DNA of 64,000 bases from Janthinobacterium lividum PAMC 25724 (GTDB lineage Bacteria > Pseudomonadota > Gammaproteobacteria > Burkholderiales > Burkholderiaceae_D): positions 434,001 to 498,000 of the forward strand of contig AHHB01000028.1 of assembly GCA_000242815.2 (NCBI GenBank). Direction: 5' to 3'. The position numbers and the translations under genes were made by a program. This document shows, in pieces, positions 25,872-35,125 of this stretch. Positions within the stretch are counted from its first letter, which is position 1, and each line of letters opens with the position of its first letter. Below the pieces are notes generated by a model. That model was not told where the DNA came from, ran no database searches, and was given only the letters and a program-made list of their open reading frames with translations.

Positions 25872-27461
25872 TTACAGGCTCAGCTCGGCCACCAAAACCT
25901 GGCCGATGGCCCGCTGTTCCTCTAGGATGGCGCGTAGGTGGTGGGGGCGCGTCTTGACATTGGTCATCACCACGCGCAGCACATTGGTCGGGCCAGGGTA
26001 GCGCGTCGATTCGAGCACCGTGCGCGAGACGAAGCTGTGGCCTTGCGCCTTTTGGCGGTTTTGCAGCTTGGCGTTGAGCGTATTGAGCTGCTTGTTCAGC
26101 TCGCTCGCCGCATCGTCCTGGCCGCTGGCCAGCAAACTTCCCATGCGCTGGCGCAAGTGCGCGGGCACGTAGCGGTAGGTCAGAATAAAGGTGTCCGAGC
26201 GCGTCAGCAGTTCGAAGTCTTGCTGGTCGGCCAATAGCTGCTGCAGCTGGCCGGACAGGGTAGCGGCCTGCTGCAGCAAGGTGGTGTAGCCGGACACACC
26301 GAGCACCTTGAACGAAGTCCACAGTTTCAAGGCGTCGAAGCGGCGCGAGCCTTCCAGCGAAGTCTGGCCCAGGTCGCCCGAATTGTCGCGCAAGATGTAG
26401 TTGGCGTTGTGTTTCAGCAAGTTCAGGCTGGCGCTGTCCTTGAACAGCACCATGCTTTGCGCCATCGGCAGCCATAGCAGCTTATGCCCGTCGATGACGA
26501 CGGAGTCGGCCAGGGCGATGCCGTCGTACAGCGCGCGGTACTGTTGCGCTATCAAGAGGGCGCCGCCCCAGGCCGCATCGACATGGAACCAGATCGATTC
26601 GCGCGCGGCAATGGCTGCCATGGCGGCCAGTGGATCAATGGCCCCCGTTTCCGTCGTGCCGGCGATGCCGACCATGGCGACGACCTTGATATTGCGCGAT
26701 TTCAAATCGCGTATGGTTGCCTCCAGCGCGGCGACATCGATGCGGTTGTCGCGGTCGACGGCCACCAGGTGCAAGGCGTTTTCGCCTAGCCCCAGGGTCG
26801 CCAGCGCCTTTTTCACGGAATAATGGCTGCGCGCCGAGCCGATCACGGCCAGCCCCGCGTAGCTCGATTCCTGCATGGTGGCAAACAGGCCCCGCTTGCG
26901 CGTGCCGGGCAACTGCTGCTCCAGCGCCACGGCCAGGGCCGTCAAATTGCCCATCGTGCCGCCATTGACGACATTGCCCAGCGCGCCGCTGGTAGCGGCC
27001 ATCGCTTGCGCGTAGACCTGTTCGGGCTGCTGGTAGATCTGACGGTGCAGCCAGCCCAGGATCTGCTTTTCGATCAGGGTCGACACATACGCCGTCTCGA
27101 TCTTGACCTGGTTCTGATTCAGCGTGGCCGTAAACGCTTCGGCCAGCACGCTGATCCAGGGCAAGGCCTGCGTCATATGGCCGATGTATTGCGGATGGTT
27201 CAGCTGGGCCGTATTGGCCAGCACGGTGGTGTCGAGCTCTTGCAGGAAATCGGTCACGGGCATGCCGTGCGCGGGCAGGCAGGTGTCGGACAGCTGCGTC
27301 AGCAGTTGCGCGTACGGCGTGTGCGGATACGGCGTGTCGCGCTCAGCGGCCAGCCAGCCACCGAGCATGCGCAGCGCCTGCTGTAGGGGGGCGGGCGAGC
27401 GTTGCAGCGCATCGATGGAAAAATGCTGCTGCAGCAGTTGTTCGATAGCGGAGTCGGTCAT
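25872..27461 (-). CDS. Group II PLP-dependent decarboxylase
   Basis: A 529-residue pyridoxal-phosphate decarboxylase of the glutamate/aromatic/diaminobutyrate group. The PLP lysine is in VIDGHKLLW (about residue 326). The PLP-stacking region HVDAAWGGALL (about 290-300) and the substrate region NHPQYIGHM are present, as is VKIETAYVSTLIEKQILGWL. The last resembles the PanP type, a PLP-dependent aspartate 1-decarboxylase that makes beta-alanine, but aromatic or 2,4-diaminobutyrate substrates remain possible. It is followed by the CLC gene and preceded by a family B hairpin and the trpS terminator. Confidence 0.8.
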   Translation of the reverse strand: MTDSAIEQLLQQHFSIDALQRSPAPLQQALRMLGGWLAAERDTPYPHTPYAQLLTQLSDTCLPAHGMPVTDFLQELDTTVLANTAQLNHPQYIGHMTQALPWISVLAEAFTATLNQNQVKIETAYVSTLIEKQILGWLHRQIYQQPEQVYAQAMAATSGALGNVVNGGTMGNLTALAVALEQQLPGTRKRGLFATMQESSYAGLAVIGSARSHYSVKKALATLGLGENALHLVAVDRDNRIDVAALEATIRDLKSRNIKVVAMVGIAGTTETGAIDPLAAMAAIAARESIWFHVDAAWGGALLIAQQYRALYDGIALADSVVIDGHKLLWLPMAQSMVLFKDSASLNLLKHNANYILRDNSGDLGQTSLEGSRRFDALKLWTSFKVLGVSGYTTLLQQAATLSGQLQQLLADQQDFELLTRSDTFILTYRYVPAHLRQRMGSLLASGQDDAASELNKQLNTLNAKLQNRQKAQGHSFVSRTVLESTRYPGPTNVLRVVMTNVKTRPHHLRAILEEQRAIGQVLVAELSL

Positions 27462-27499
27462 TAGCTATGTTTCAATATATGGTGACCCTAAGACAAGTG

Positions 27500-27530
27500 C
27501 TGGGGTCGGACCCTCAGGGTCCGACCCCAG
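27500..27530. repeat. Family B hairpin, copy 3 (between trpS and the PLP decarboxylase)
   Basis: A perfect 31-bp palindrome with arms starting CTGGGGTCGGACCC and a TCA centre. The A-to-G change relative to copy 1 (CAGAC to CGGAC) is matched in the other arm (GTCTG to GTCCG). The outer sequences GACCCTAAGACA and GCTGTTGGGTTA also align with copy 1, so the unit is about 60 bp. Confidence 0.8.
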
Positions 27531-27550
27531 ACTATGCTGTTGGGTTAGGC

Positions 27551-27599
27551 AAAAAAATAGCCCAGGCGGAGACGGGATTCTACCCGACTCCGCTTGGGC
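27551..27599 (-). terminator. Terminator of trpS
   Basis: On the minus strand a long stem (GCCCAAGCGGAG paired with CTCCGCCTGGGC, inner CGGG/CCCG) is followed by TATTTTTTT. It lies 28 bp past the trpS stop codon. Confidence 0.9.
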
Positions 27600-27626
27600 G
27601 CATCAGTTTGCTATTACTGTCTATGA

Positions 27627-28724
27627 TCAGAAGTAGTTGAGGCCCAGTGCCGACTTGACTTCATCTGCCGTGCGGGCCGCCACTTCGCGTGCCTTGAACG
27701 TGCCTTCTTTCAGCATCTGGATGACTTGACCCTTGTCTTTGGCGAACTCTTCGCGGCGGGCGCGGATCGGCGCCAGCATTTCCTGCAAGACCAGGTCGAG
27801 GCGTTTCTTGACGATGCTGTCGCCCAGGCCACCGCGTACATAGTGGGCTTTCATCTCGGCCAGCGCCGCTTTTTCCGGGTCGAACGCGTCCAGGTAAGTG
27901 AAGGCGATATTGCCCTCCAGGTGGCCCGGGTCTTCCACGCGCAGGTGCAGCGGGTCGGTGTAGACTTTTTTCACGGCGGCCGTGATTTCAGCCGAGGTCG
28001 CGCCCAGGTTGATGGTGTTGCCCAGCGACTTGCTCATCTTGGCCTTGCCGTCGATGCCGGGCAGGCGGCCGATATCGGGCACCAGCGCCTTGCATTCCAT
28101 CAGCACTTCGCGGTTGTACATGCGGTTGAAGCGGCGCACGATTTCATTGGTTTGCTCGATCATGGGAATCTGGTCTTCACCCACGGGCACCACGCCGGCC
28201 TTGAAAGCCGTGATGTCGGCCGCCTGGCTGGCCGGGTAGGTCAAAAAGCCGGCCGGGATGTCGCGTTCGAAGCCGCGCAAACGGATTTCTTCCTTGACGG
28301 TAGGGTTGCGCTCGAGGCGCGCCACGGTAACGATGTTCAGGTAGTAAAAGGTCAGCTCGGCCAGTTCCGGGATTTGCGACTGGATGAACACGGTCGTCTT
28401 GGTCGGATCGATGCCGACGGCCAGGTAATCGAGCGCCACTTCGAGGACGTTGCGGTGCACCTTGTCGATGTCATCCATATTGTCGGTCAGCGCCTGCGCG
28501 TCAGCGAGCATGATGAATTGCTTGTAGTTGTTCTGATACGAAACGCGGTCGCGCAAGCTGCCCACGTAGTGGCCCAGGTGCAAGGGGCCGGTAGGGCGGT
28601 CGCCCGTCAGGATCACGGATTGCGCAGCGATGGCGGCGGCCGACAGCGGTGCCGCTGGTGCATTATCGGTGTCGGTGTCGGTGTCGGTGGCGTTTTGGGT
28701 GTCGCGAGTATTAGGCAAGCTCAT
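27627..28724 (-). CDS. trpS: Tryptophan-tRNA ligase
   Basis: A 365-residue class I aminoacyl-tRNA synthetase that charges tRNA-Trp. The HIGH-type motif is HLGHYVGS (about 55-62) and the KMSKS loop is [10 protein letters not shown] (about 235). The family's AGxxxxPxxQAADI element appears as [15 protein letters not shown]. The start is ATG 28724 with AAAGGA upstream; a TTG one codon earlier is also possible. The first 35 residues are an unusual low-complexity leader containing a Thr-Asp repeat encoded by four TCGGTG units on the plus strand. The gene has its own strong terminator. Confidence 0.93.
   Translation of the reverse strand: MSLPNTRDTQNATDTDTDTDNAPAAPLSAAAIAAQSVILTGDRPTGPLHLGHYVGSLRDRVSYQNNYKQFIMLADAQALTDNMDDIDKVHRNVLEVALDYLAVGIDPTKTTVFIQSQIPELAELTFYYLNIVTVARLERNPTVKEEIRLRGFERDIPAGFLTYPASQAADITAFKAGVVPVGEDQIPMIEQTNEIVRRFNRMYNREVLMECKALVPDIGRLPGIDGKAKMSKSLGNTINLGATSAEITAAVKKVYTDPLHLRVEDPGHLEGNIAFTYLDAFDPEKAALAEMKAHYVRGGLGDSIVKKRLDLVLQEMLAPIRARREEFAKDKGQVIQMLKEGTFKAREVAARTADEVKSALGLNYF
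28666..28689. repeat. Hexanucleotide tandem repeat in the 5' end of trpS
   Basis: Four exact TCGGTG units (plus strand) encode a Thr-Asp repeat in the N-terminal extension of TrpS. The 6-bp period preserves the frame, so slippage would change extension length only. Confidence 0.85.
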
Positions 28725-29042
28725 CAAGTTTCCTTTCGAGCCGCCTGCATCGGGGATGATCCAGGCTGGAGCCTGTTACGCCACCGATCGAGGCGGCGTG
28801 GATCAAATTCACATCACTATGCAGTGGCCGCGCGAAAGTGAGCGGGACCACCAATTCAAGCAGGCGTGTTGTGAAGGGATAAATTTCATGCCGTTATGGT
28901 TGCAGTTCGTACGCATTCTGTCAAGTTGCGTGCCGATATATCTGCTGCACTGCGTCAGAGGCTAGCCTTCTGTAGAACTTGCTTTCCGGGTACTATTGTC
29001 GTTCGGCCATTTTTGTCTGGCATGAATCCATTGGAGAACAAT
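28725..29042. other. 318-bp divergent gap between trpS and the ester hydrolase
   Basis: This must contain promoters for both genes, but I could not identify a convincing -35/-10 pair. The ribosome-binding sites are the only clear elements: AAAGGA for trpS, and GGAG at 29033-29036 for the hydrolase. No gene, repeat or RNA element is visible. Confidence 0.5.
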
Positions 29043-30998
29043 ATGCGCGTGTCGTCCCCCGTCCGGCTCACCGGCCTGGCCCTGGCTGTCAGTTTTCTGT
29101 GCAGTTCGCTCTTTGTTGCACCCGTTCTGGCGCAAACGCTAGCGATGACGCCCGATATCGGTGCCAAGCTCGTGATGCCCGACCTGAACGATTACGTCAA
29201 GCGCGTGGTAATGATCCCCATGCGCGACGGCGTCAAGCTGTACACGGTAATCGTCGTGCCGAAAGATGCCAAGAGAGCGCCGATCATGCTGACGCGCACG
29301 CCGTACAACGCGGCCCGCCGCGCCCAGCGCGCGACCAGCGCCAGCATGCTGGCCACCTTGCCGCAGGGCGACGATACCCTGGTGGAAAACGGCTACATCC
29401 GCGTGTTCCAGGACGTGCGCGGCAAGCATGGCTCGGAAGGCGACTACGTGATGACGCGCCCTGTGCGCGGCCCGCTGAACCATACCAAGGTCGATAACGT
29501 CACGGATGCGTGGGACAGCATCGACTGGCTGTCGAAGAATATTCCGGAGAGCAATGGCAAGGTGGGCATGCTCGGTTCCTCGTACGAGGGCCATACGGTG
29601 TTGATGGCCCTGGTCGATCCGCATCCGGCGCTGAAGGTGGCCATACCCATGAGCGCCATGGTCGACGGCTGGCGCGGCGATGACTGGTTCCACAACGGCG
29701 CCTTCCGCATGCCGAGCCTGTCTTACCTGGCATGGCAGACAAGCGTGCGCGGCGGCGGCGAGGCGCCCGTGCTGGGTGTCTATGACGATTACGACGCCTA
29801 CCTGCGCATCGGCTCGGCCAGCGATTACGCGAAGAAATTCGGCATCGACAAGCTGACTTACACGAAAAAGCTGTTCGAACACCCAGCTTACGATAGTTAC
29901 TGGCAGGAACAGGCACTCGACAAGATCCTCGCCAAGCGTCCTTTGACTGTACCCACCATGCATGTGGTGGGGCAGTGGGACCAGGAAGATATCTATGGGC
30001 CCTACGCCAGTTACGCGGCGATGGAAGGGCGCGACAAGCACAACAAGCGCAATTACCTGGCCATTGGTCCATGGCGTCATAGCGGCGTCAACTACGACGG
30101 TTCCAGCCTGGGTGCTCTGCGGTTTGACGGCGATACGGCGCGTCAGTTCCGCGAAAGAGTCATGCAGCCCTTCCTCAATCAATACCTGATCGATGGCGCG
30201 CCGGACGCCAATACGGCGCCCGTGGTGTCATACCAGAGCGGCACGAATCAGTGGCAGCGCCTGCAGCAGTGGCCATTGGCTTGCGAGAGTTGCGAGACCA
30301 AGCTGACACCGATTTACCTGCACGATGGCTACAAACTGGGCTTTGCGCCAGCGCACGTGGCGCAGGATGCGGTCGTCGGCGCCTACGATGAATACGTGGC
30401 CGACCCGGCGAAACCCGTGCCGTTTGTCGCGCGTCCCGTGCGCCTTGGCGATGGCGACCAGTGGAAACCATGGCTGGTCAGCGACCAGCGCGGCTATGCG
30501 GACCGTACGGATGTGCTCAGCTATGTTTCCGAGCCGTTGCGACAGGCCGTGCGCATCGCCGGCGCGCCGATGGTGAACCTGTTTGCCGCCACCAGCGGCA
30601 CGGATGCCGACTGGGTGGTGAAATTGATCGATGTGTATCCGGACGAAGTGCCATCGCAGCCGGCCATGGGCGGCTATCACTTGGGCGTGGCGATGGATAT
30701 CTTCCGCGGCCGTTATCGGGACAGCCTCGAACATCCGACGGCCATTCCAGCGGGCAAGGTGGAACGCTATCGCTTCGCCTTGCCGAACGCCAACCACGTC
30801 TTCCTGCCTGGCCACCGCATCGCCGTGCAAGTGCAATCGAGCTGGTTCCCTCTGTACGACCGCAATCCGCAAACCTTCGTGCCGAACATCTTCCTGGCCC
30901 AGCCAGGCGATTACAAGAAGGCCACGCAGCGCGTCTACCACGCGGCAGGTGCGGCCAGCGCGATCGAGTTGCCGATAGCGCCGCTTGAGGCGCGCTAG
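29043..30998 (+). CDS. Secreted alpha-amino-acid ester hydrolase (CocE/NonD family)
   Basis: A 651-residue exported serine hydrolase. A signal peptide (MRVSSPVRL to APVLAQ) precedes an alpha/beta-hydrolase domain with nucleophile S180 in GSSYEG, the acid in GQWDQEDIYGP (about 312) and the histidine in GPWRHSGVNY (about 343). The C-terminal jelly-roll (about 430-650) contains the DWVVKLIDVYPDE segment. The GSSYEG / WDQED / GPWRHSG set is that of alpha-amino-acid ester hydrolases, which act on amino-acid esters and the side chains of beta-lactams such as ampicillin and cephalexin. The start is ATG 29043 after GGAG; the physiological substrate is unknown. Confidence 0.88.
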   Translation: MRVSSPVRLTGLALAVSFLCSSLFVAPVLAQTLAMTPDIGAKLVMPDLNDYVKRVVMIPMRDGVKLYTVIVVPKDAKRAPIMLTRTPYNAARRAQRATSASMLATLPQGDDTLVENGYIRVFQDVRGKHGSEGDYVMTRPVRGPLNHTKVDNVTDAWDSIDWLSKNIPESNGKVGMLGSSYEGHTVLMALVDPHPALKVAIPMSAMVDGWRGDDWFHNGAFRMPSLSYLAWQTSVRGGGEAPVLGVYDDYDAYLRIGSASDYAKKFGIDKLTYTKKLFEHPAYDSYWQEQALDKILAKRPLTVPTMHVVGQWDQEDIYGPYASYAAMEGRDKHNKRNYLAIGPWRHSGVNYDGSSLGALRFDGDTARQFRERVMQPFLNQYLIDGAPDANTAPVVSYQSGTNQWQRLQQWPLACESCETKLTPIYLHDGYKLGFAPAHVAQDAVVGAYDEYVADPAKPVPFVARPVRLGDGDQWKPWLVSDQRGYADRTDVLSYVSEPLRQAVRIAGAPMVNLFAATSGTDADWVVKLIDVYPDEVPSQPAMGGYHLGVAMDIFRGRYRDSLEHPTAIPAGKVERYRFALPNANHVFLPGHRIAVQVQSSWFPLYDRNPQTFVPNIFLAQPGDYKKATQRVYHAAGAASAIELPIAPLEAR

Positions 30999-31036
30999 GC
31001 GGCATGCAAGAGGGCAGCAAACAGAACGACGGCGAT

Positions 31037-31059
31037 ACCCAGGCCCGGCAGGCCTGGGT
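31037..31059. terminator. Hairpin between convergent genes
   Basis: Stem ACCCAGGCC / GGCCTGGGT with a 5-base loop, placed between the stops of the ester hydrolase and the binding-protein genes. It lacks a T-run, so termination would be weak or Rho-aided. Confidence 0.45.
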
Positions 31060-31061
31060 GC

Positions 31062-31883
31062 TTAGCGCGGACGTATGCTGAGCGTTAATATTTCCTGGCT
31101 GTGATGGCGCTGGAAGCTTTCCATCAGGATGCCTGAGCGGGCCGCCTTGTCCAGTAATTCGCGCAGGGTTGCCTGGTCTTGCGCCGTCAGCGACTTGCGC
31201 GACAGGTAGATGCCGCTCATGCCCCATGGTAATTCCGGCAGCCCTTCCAGGCGTAAGCGCTCGACCAGGCCGTACACGCGTGCATCGTTTTGCGCCACCC
31301 CGGCCAGGATGGTGGGCGCCATGATGGTGGCATCGATGAAGCCGCTTTGCATCAGGCGCGCCACGGAGAGCACGTCGACTTCGTAGGATAGCCGCCCCTG
31401 TCTATTGAGCTCTTTCGCCAGCGCCTGGTACGCCGTGCCGTAGTCGTAGCCGCGCACCAGTGCCAAGCGCAATTCGCGCCGCTCGAGTAATTCCTGCACG
31501 TTGTTGACGGGCGCGCGCGTGCCCTGCAACGAGATCAGCATGGGGCGGTTGCCCAGCATGGGGATGAACAGGCCATGCTGGTTGCGCCGCGGTGTGCGGC
31601 TGGCCGGGATCAGCAGGTCGGCCTTGCCCGTCTCGAACATCGCCTCCAGGCGCGCGCGCGGCACGGCGGTGAAGATGAAATTGCAGCCGAGCTTGGCACC
31701 CATGCTGCGCAGCAAGTCGGGATAGATGCCGCCGATGCTGGCGCCATTGACCACCACGCTGGCGCCGACCGCCGAGACGGGCACCTGTATGTCGCGCGAG
31801 CATTGCGCAGCTGCGAGCAGGGGCAGCGCCAGCGCCAGCAGGGTCACGCTTCGGCGCCAAGCGCTGGAATAAAAGTCAGTCAT
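31062..31883 (-). CDS. Periplasmic substrate-binding protein (family 3 type)
   Basis: A 273-residue protein with an N-terminal signal peptide (RRSVTLLALALPLLAAAQCS) and the two-lobed SBP_bac_3 fold (IGGIYPDLLRSMGAKLGCNFIF, about 51-72; VQELLERRELRLALVRGYDYGTAYQAL in the second lobe). There are no ABC permease or ATPase genes beside it, so it may be an orphan sensor or a binding protein. AGGA lies at a good distance before the ATG. A perfect 12-bp palindrome GCCGACGTCGGC (31909-31920) upstream could be an operator. Confidence 0.8.
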   Translation of the reverse strand: MTDFYSSAWRRSVTLLALALPLLAAAQCSRDIQVPVSAVGASVVVNGASIGGIYPDLLRSMGAKLGCNFIFTAVPRARLEAMFETGKADLLIPASRTPRRNQHGLFIPMLGNRPMLISLQGTRAPVNNVQELLERRELRLALVRGYDYGTAYQALAKELNRQGRLSYEVDVLSVARLMQSGFIDATIMAPTILAGVAQNDARVYGLVERLRLEGLPELPWGMSGIYLSRKSLTAQDQATLRELLDKAARSGILMESFQRHHSQEILTLSIRPR

Positions 31884-31983
31884 ACCGATCCTCGCTCACC
31901 ATCGAATCGCCGACGTCGGCAACGCCCGCATGATGATGTTATTTTCGCCTATTTATTTCTAAAATACCATATTATCTCGCGGG

Positions 31984-33267
31984 CTATTTTGTGGTGGAAA
32001 GCCTCAGACTGGCCCGGCCGCGTGCCTTGAAGTAGCGCCAGGCTACCACGACGCCCAGGGTTTGCATGATGGCGCACAGAAAGAAGGTACTGCCGATGCG
32101 CCAGTCCTGCGGCGCCAAATGGCTTACTTCACCGAGGATCATGCTGCCGAGCAAGGGCATGATGATGATGCCCAGGCTGCTGATCGATTGCAGCGAGCCC
32201 ATCAGTTCGCCCTGTTCGCTGGCGGCGGACGCCTTCGAGATGATGCCTTGCAGGGCCGGGCCGGCGGCAAAGGCCAGCAGGTTGCACAAGATCAGCGCAT
32301 ACATCATCCAGCCTTGCGTGGCCAGGCCGTACAGCAGGTAGGTGAGGGCGCCCGAGGTCATGCCCAGCAGCGACAAACGTACTTCGCCAAAACGCTTGAT
32401 CAACATGCCCAGCAAGCCCGCCTGCACCACGGCCGCGCACAGGCCCACGCAGAACAGGGCGATACCGTTCTGGCGCGGCGTCCAGTCGAAACGGAAATGC
32501 GTGTACAGCACCCAGGTGGTGTTAAGCATCATTTGCGCAAACGTCATCAAGCCGAAAGCGAGCACCAGGCCGCGGATGTCTGTGCGGCGCACCAGTTTCA
32601 TCAGGGCGGTGAACGGATTGATGCGCGCCAAAGTAAAGGGCGGGCGCGGACCCGGTTGCAGCGATTCGGGCACGCAGAAATAGCCGTAGATGAAATTGGC
32701 CGCCGATAGCCCCGCCGCCACGTAAAACGGCAAGTGCAGATTGATCTCGCCCAGCAGGCCGCCCAGCATGGGGCCGCAAATGAAGCCCAGGCCAAAGGCG
32801 GCGCCTATCTTGCCGAAGCTCTTGGCGCGGTTGTCCGGCGTGGAAATGTCAGAGGCATAAGCGGACGCGACAGACATGCTCGCTGACGAGACGCCGCCGA
32901 TGATGCGGCCGATGAACAGGCAGGCCAGGTTGGGTGCCCAGCCCGTGGCAAGAAAATTGATGCCCATGCCGGCCATCGAGTACAGCAGCACGGGACGGCG
33001 TCCGACGCGGTCGCTGATGGCGCCCAGCATGGGCATGAAGATGAACTGCAGCAAGCCGAAGACGGCCGCCATGATGCCGTACCAGAACGCTTGCTCATCC
33101 TTGCCGCTGACAAAATCACCGATCAGGATGGGCAGAACGGGCACCACCAGGCCGATGCCCAACATGTCGATGAAGACGCAGACGAGGATGAAATTGAGCT
33201 TGCCCGCGCGCGCGGACGCGGTGGGAGCAGACGGGGAATGGTTGTCGGGGCGGCTTGTGTCGGACAT
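31984..33267 (-). CDS. MFS transporter, TetA-like (Tet/TCR) subfamily
   Basis: A 427-residue 12-helix drug:proton antiporter. Family markers are motif A GAISDRVGRRPVLL (about 84-97), IDMLGIGLVVPVLPILIGDF in TM1, and IGAAFGLGFICGPMLGGLLG in TM5. It resembles the TetA branch, but no TetR repressor is adjacent and sequence alone does not establish tetracycline export. A GC-rich hairpin (33282-33316; TGCCCCCCGC / GCGGGGGGCA) lies just upstream of its start. A TATAAT on the minus strand (33384-33389) is a possible -10. Confidence 0.9.
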   Translation of the reverse strand: MSDTSRPDNHSPSAPTASARAGKLNFILVCVFIDMLGIGLVVPVLPILIGDFVSGKDEQAFWYGIMAAVFGLLQFIFMPMLGAISDRVGRRPVLLYSMAGMGINFLATGWAPNLACLFIGRIIGGVSSASMSVASAYASDISTPDNRAKSFGKIGAAFGLGFICGPMLGGLLGEINLHLPFYVAAGLSAANFIYGYFCVPESLQPGPRPPFTLARINPFTALMKLVRRTDIRGLVLAFGLMTFAQMMLNTTWVLYTHFRFDWTPRQNGIALFCVGLCAAVVQAGLLGMLIKRFGEVRLSLLGMTSGALTYLLYGLATQGWMMYALILCNLLAFAAGPALQGIISKASAASEQGELMGSLQSISSLGIIIMPLLGSMILGEVSHLAPQDWRIGSTFFLCAIMQTLGVVVAWRYFKARGRASLRLSTTK

Positions 33268-33281
33268 GCATGCTTTCGGCG

Positions 33282-33316
33282 TGCCCCCCGCGCCGCCATG
33301 CGGCCTGCGGGGGGCA
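33282..33316. promoter_or_regulatory. GC-rich hairpin in the 5' leader of the MFS gene
   Basis: TGCCCCCCGC pairs with GCGGGGGGCA around a loop that itself contains GCCGC / GCGGC. It ends 15 bp before the start codon and may affect translation, or it may be a terminator stem for the upstream HD gene, though no T-run follows. Confidence 0.4.
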
Positions 33317-33424
33317 GTTGTTGGCGTTGCGTCGGCGCTTTGCAGGTTTTTTGCTGCGGCGCGGCGCGATAGCTGGTCCTTGTATTATAGAGAGCATGCG
33401 CGCCGCTGGCTATCGCCACCCACG

Positions 33425-34075
33425 CTAGGGTGCAATTGCCCACTCCGCAGCAAAGGCGGCGCGAAAATCGGTCAGTACTGCCAGGCGCTGTGCGGCCAGC
33501 TTGCGACCCGCTGCCGTTTGCATCTGGGCGGGCAGCTTGTCGAGCTTGGTGGCGATATGGTCGAGTGCGTATGCCTGGTCATCGAGTGCGCGATGTTCGG
33601 CCAGCGGATCGCTGTCATGCGCGAGGGCGCTGTCCATGCGCGCCGCCGTATAGAACAGGCGTGCCAGTCCTACGGCCCCCAGCGCATCGATGCGGTCGGC
33701 ATCTTGCACGAGTTGCGCTTCGATGGTGTGTGGTATCAGATTGGCGGAAAAGCTGTGCGTTTCGATGGCGTGCGCCACGCCGGCCAGTTTTTCTGCCGGA
33801 AAATCGAGCTCGGCCAGTTGGCGGCAAGCCAGCGCTGCCGCCTGGCGCGAAGCGAGGTGGCGCTCGCGATGGTTTTTCGGCAGGTTGACCAGATCGTGCA
33901 AATAGCAGGCGGCCATCACGGTGAGGGCGTCGGCCTGCGCATGCTCACGCAGCAAGATACTGGCATTGCGCCAGACGCGCTGCAGGTGGTTGATGTCGTG
34001 GGCGCGGTCGTCATCGAGGCCGGCCGTGGCCAGTGCCAGCAGCCGTGGTTGCCATTGGGAAAGCAAAGAATGCAT
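33425..34075 (-). CDS. HD domain phosphohydrolase
   Basis: A 216-residue HD-superfamily metal-dependent phosphohydrolase. The ligands are H27 in AHDINHLQRVWRNA, the HD pair in AACYLHDLVNLPK (about 59-60), and D in VQDADRIDALGAVG (about 124). The form (YedJ/YpgQ-like, ending in a helical C-terminal half) suggests a nucleotide phosphohydrolase. No effector domain is present. The gene is alone; it ends 157 bp before the MFS start on the same strand. Confidence 0.85.
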   Translation of the reverse strand: MHSLLSQWQPRLLALATAGLDDDRAHDINHLQRVWRNASILLREHAQADALTVMAACYLHDLVNLPKNHRERHLASRQAAALACRQLAELDFPAEKLAGVAHAIETHSFSANLIPHTIEAQLVQDADRIDALGAVGLARLFYTAARMDSALAHDSDPLAEHRALDDQAYALDHIATKLDKLPAQMQTAAGRKLAAQRLAVLTDFRAAFAAEWAIAP

Positions 34076-34418
34076 GGTTCAACGGTGGTAAGAGCAGGGG
34101 CTGCAGTGTGGCATACAACGCCGCCGCGTGTGTATATGGGCCTTGCGTCCATGCCTGCCGCATTTGCCATATCAATGGTATTTCGAGAAAGCATCTTCCC
34201 GTCAAGCGCTCTTTTTTAGTGCATGTAACATTTACATGGGGTAGTATTGCCTCGCGGAAATTTAATGCATAAGCTAATTACTAGAAAATATTTGCAAAAA
34301 ACGCATAACTGACGCTCTTCATTGCTGTGTGGATGGCGCGTCACGTCCAAGGCGCGCATGCAGCGTGCCCTGGCCTGCGCATCAGGCGCGTTAACGAAAG
34401 GATTACGAAAGGATCATC
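34076..34418. other. 343-bp gap before cheW with a duplicated ribosome-binding sequence
   Basis: The middle (about 34200-34300) is AT-rich and probably holds promoters, but no clear sigma-70 or flagellar sigma-28 box was found. Just before cheW, ACGAAAGGAT occurs twice (34393-34402 and 34404-34413); only the second is at a useful distance from the ATG. Confidence 0.45.
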
Positions 34419-34910
34419 ATGAATATCATGTCCAACGATGCTGGCGCAGCCGTTGCCAAGGCTGCCGAATACCTGGCCTTTACCCTGGGGCGGGAAGAGT
34501 ATGGCATCGACATCCAGAAAGTGAGCGAAATCCGCAGCTATGAAACGCCGACCCGCGTCGCCAACGCGCCCGAGTTCGTCAAGGGCGTGCTCAACTTGCG
34601 CGGCATCATCGTGCCGATCGTCGACATGCGCATCAAGTTCAATCTGGGTACGCCCGGCTATGACCAGTTCACCGTCGTCATCATCCTCAATATCGGCAAC
34701 CGCGTGGTGGGCATGGTCGTGGACCGCGTATCCGACGTGACGACCTTGCTGCCGGAACAGATCAAGCCGGCGCCAGACATGGGTCACGCGATCAACACCG
34801 ACTATGTGATTGGCCTGGGCACGCTCGACGAGCGCATGCTGATCCTGGTCGATATTGACCAGTTGATGTCCAGCGCCGACATGGGTTTGATCGAGAAACT
34901 GGCTGCGTAA
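34419..34910 (+). CDS. cheW: Chemotaxis adaptor protein CheW
   Basis: A 163-residue CheW that couples chemoreceptors to the CheA kinase at the cell pole. Conserved stretches are YLAFTLGREEYGIDIQKVSEIR (about 18-39), VLNLRGIIVPIVDMRIKF (about 57-74) and GMVVDRVSDV. AAGGA lies five bases before ATG 34419; a second in-frame ATG is three codons on. A chemoreceptor gene follows 215 bp later, so the two may form a receptor-adaptor pair separate from the main che operon. Confidence 0.93.
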   Translation: MNIMSNDAGAAVAKAAEYLAFTLGREEYGIDIQKVSEIRSYETPTRVANAPEFVKGVLNLRGIIVPIVDMRIKFNLGTPGYDQFTVVIILNIGNRVVGMVVDRVSDVTTLLPEQIKPAPDMGHAINTDYVIGLGTLDERMLILVDIDQLMSSADMGLIEKLAA

Positions 34911-35125
34911 TGGTGCGTGCATAGAATTTCCCTGCATATGCTCAAGAACTACTGACATTAAGTATTGCATATCGTTTCCGTAGGGCGCACGCTATTGCAT
35001 GTTCCTCGCGCACGCTGCAAGCGAGCCGTGCAACAGTGTATTTGGCGGGACAAATGTGGTGGCGTTCGCCATGCTGTCCCTGGGTTGGCTGCAGAGCCTC
35101 TCTTCAGAATATTAGGATAGTTCAC

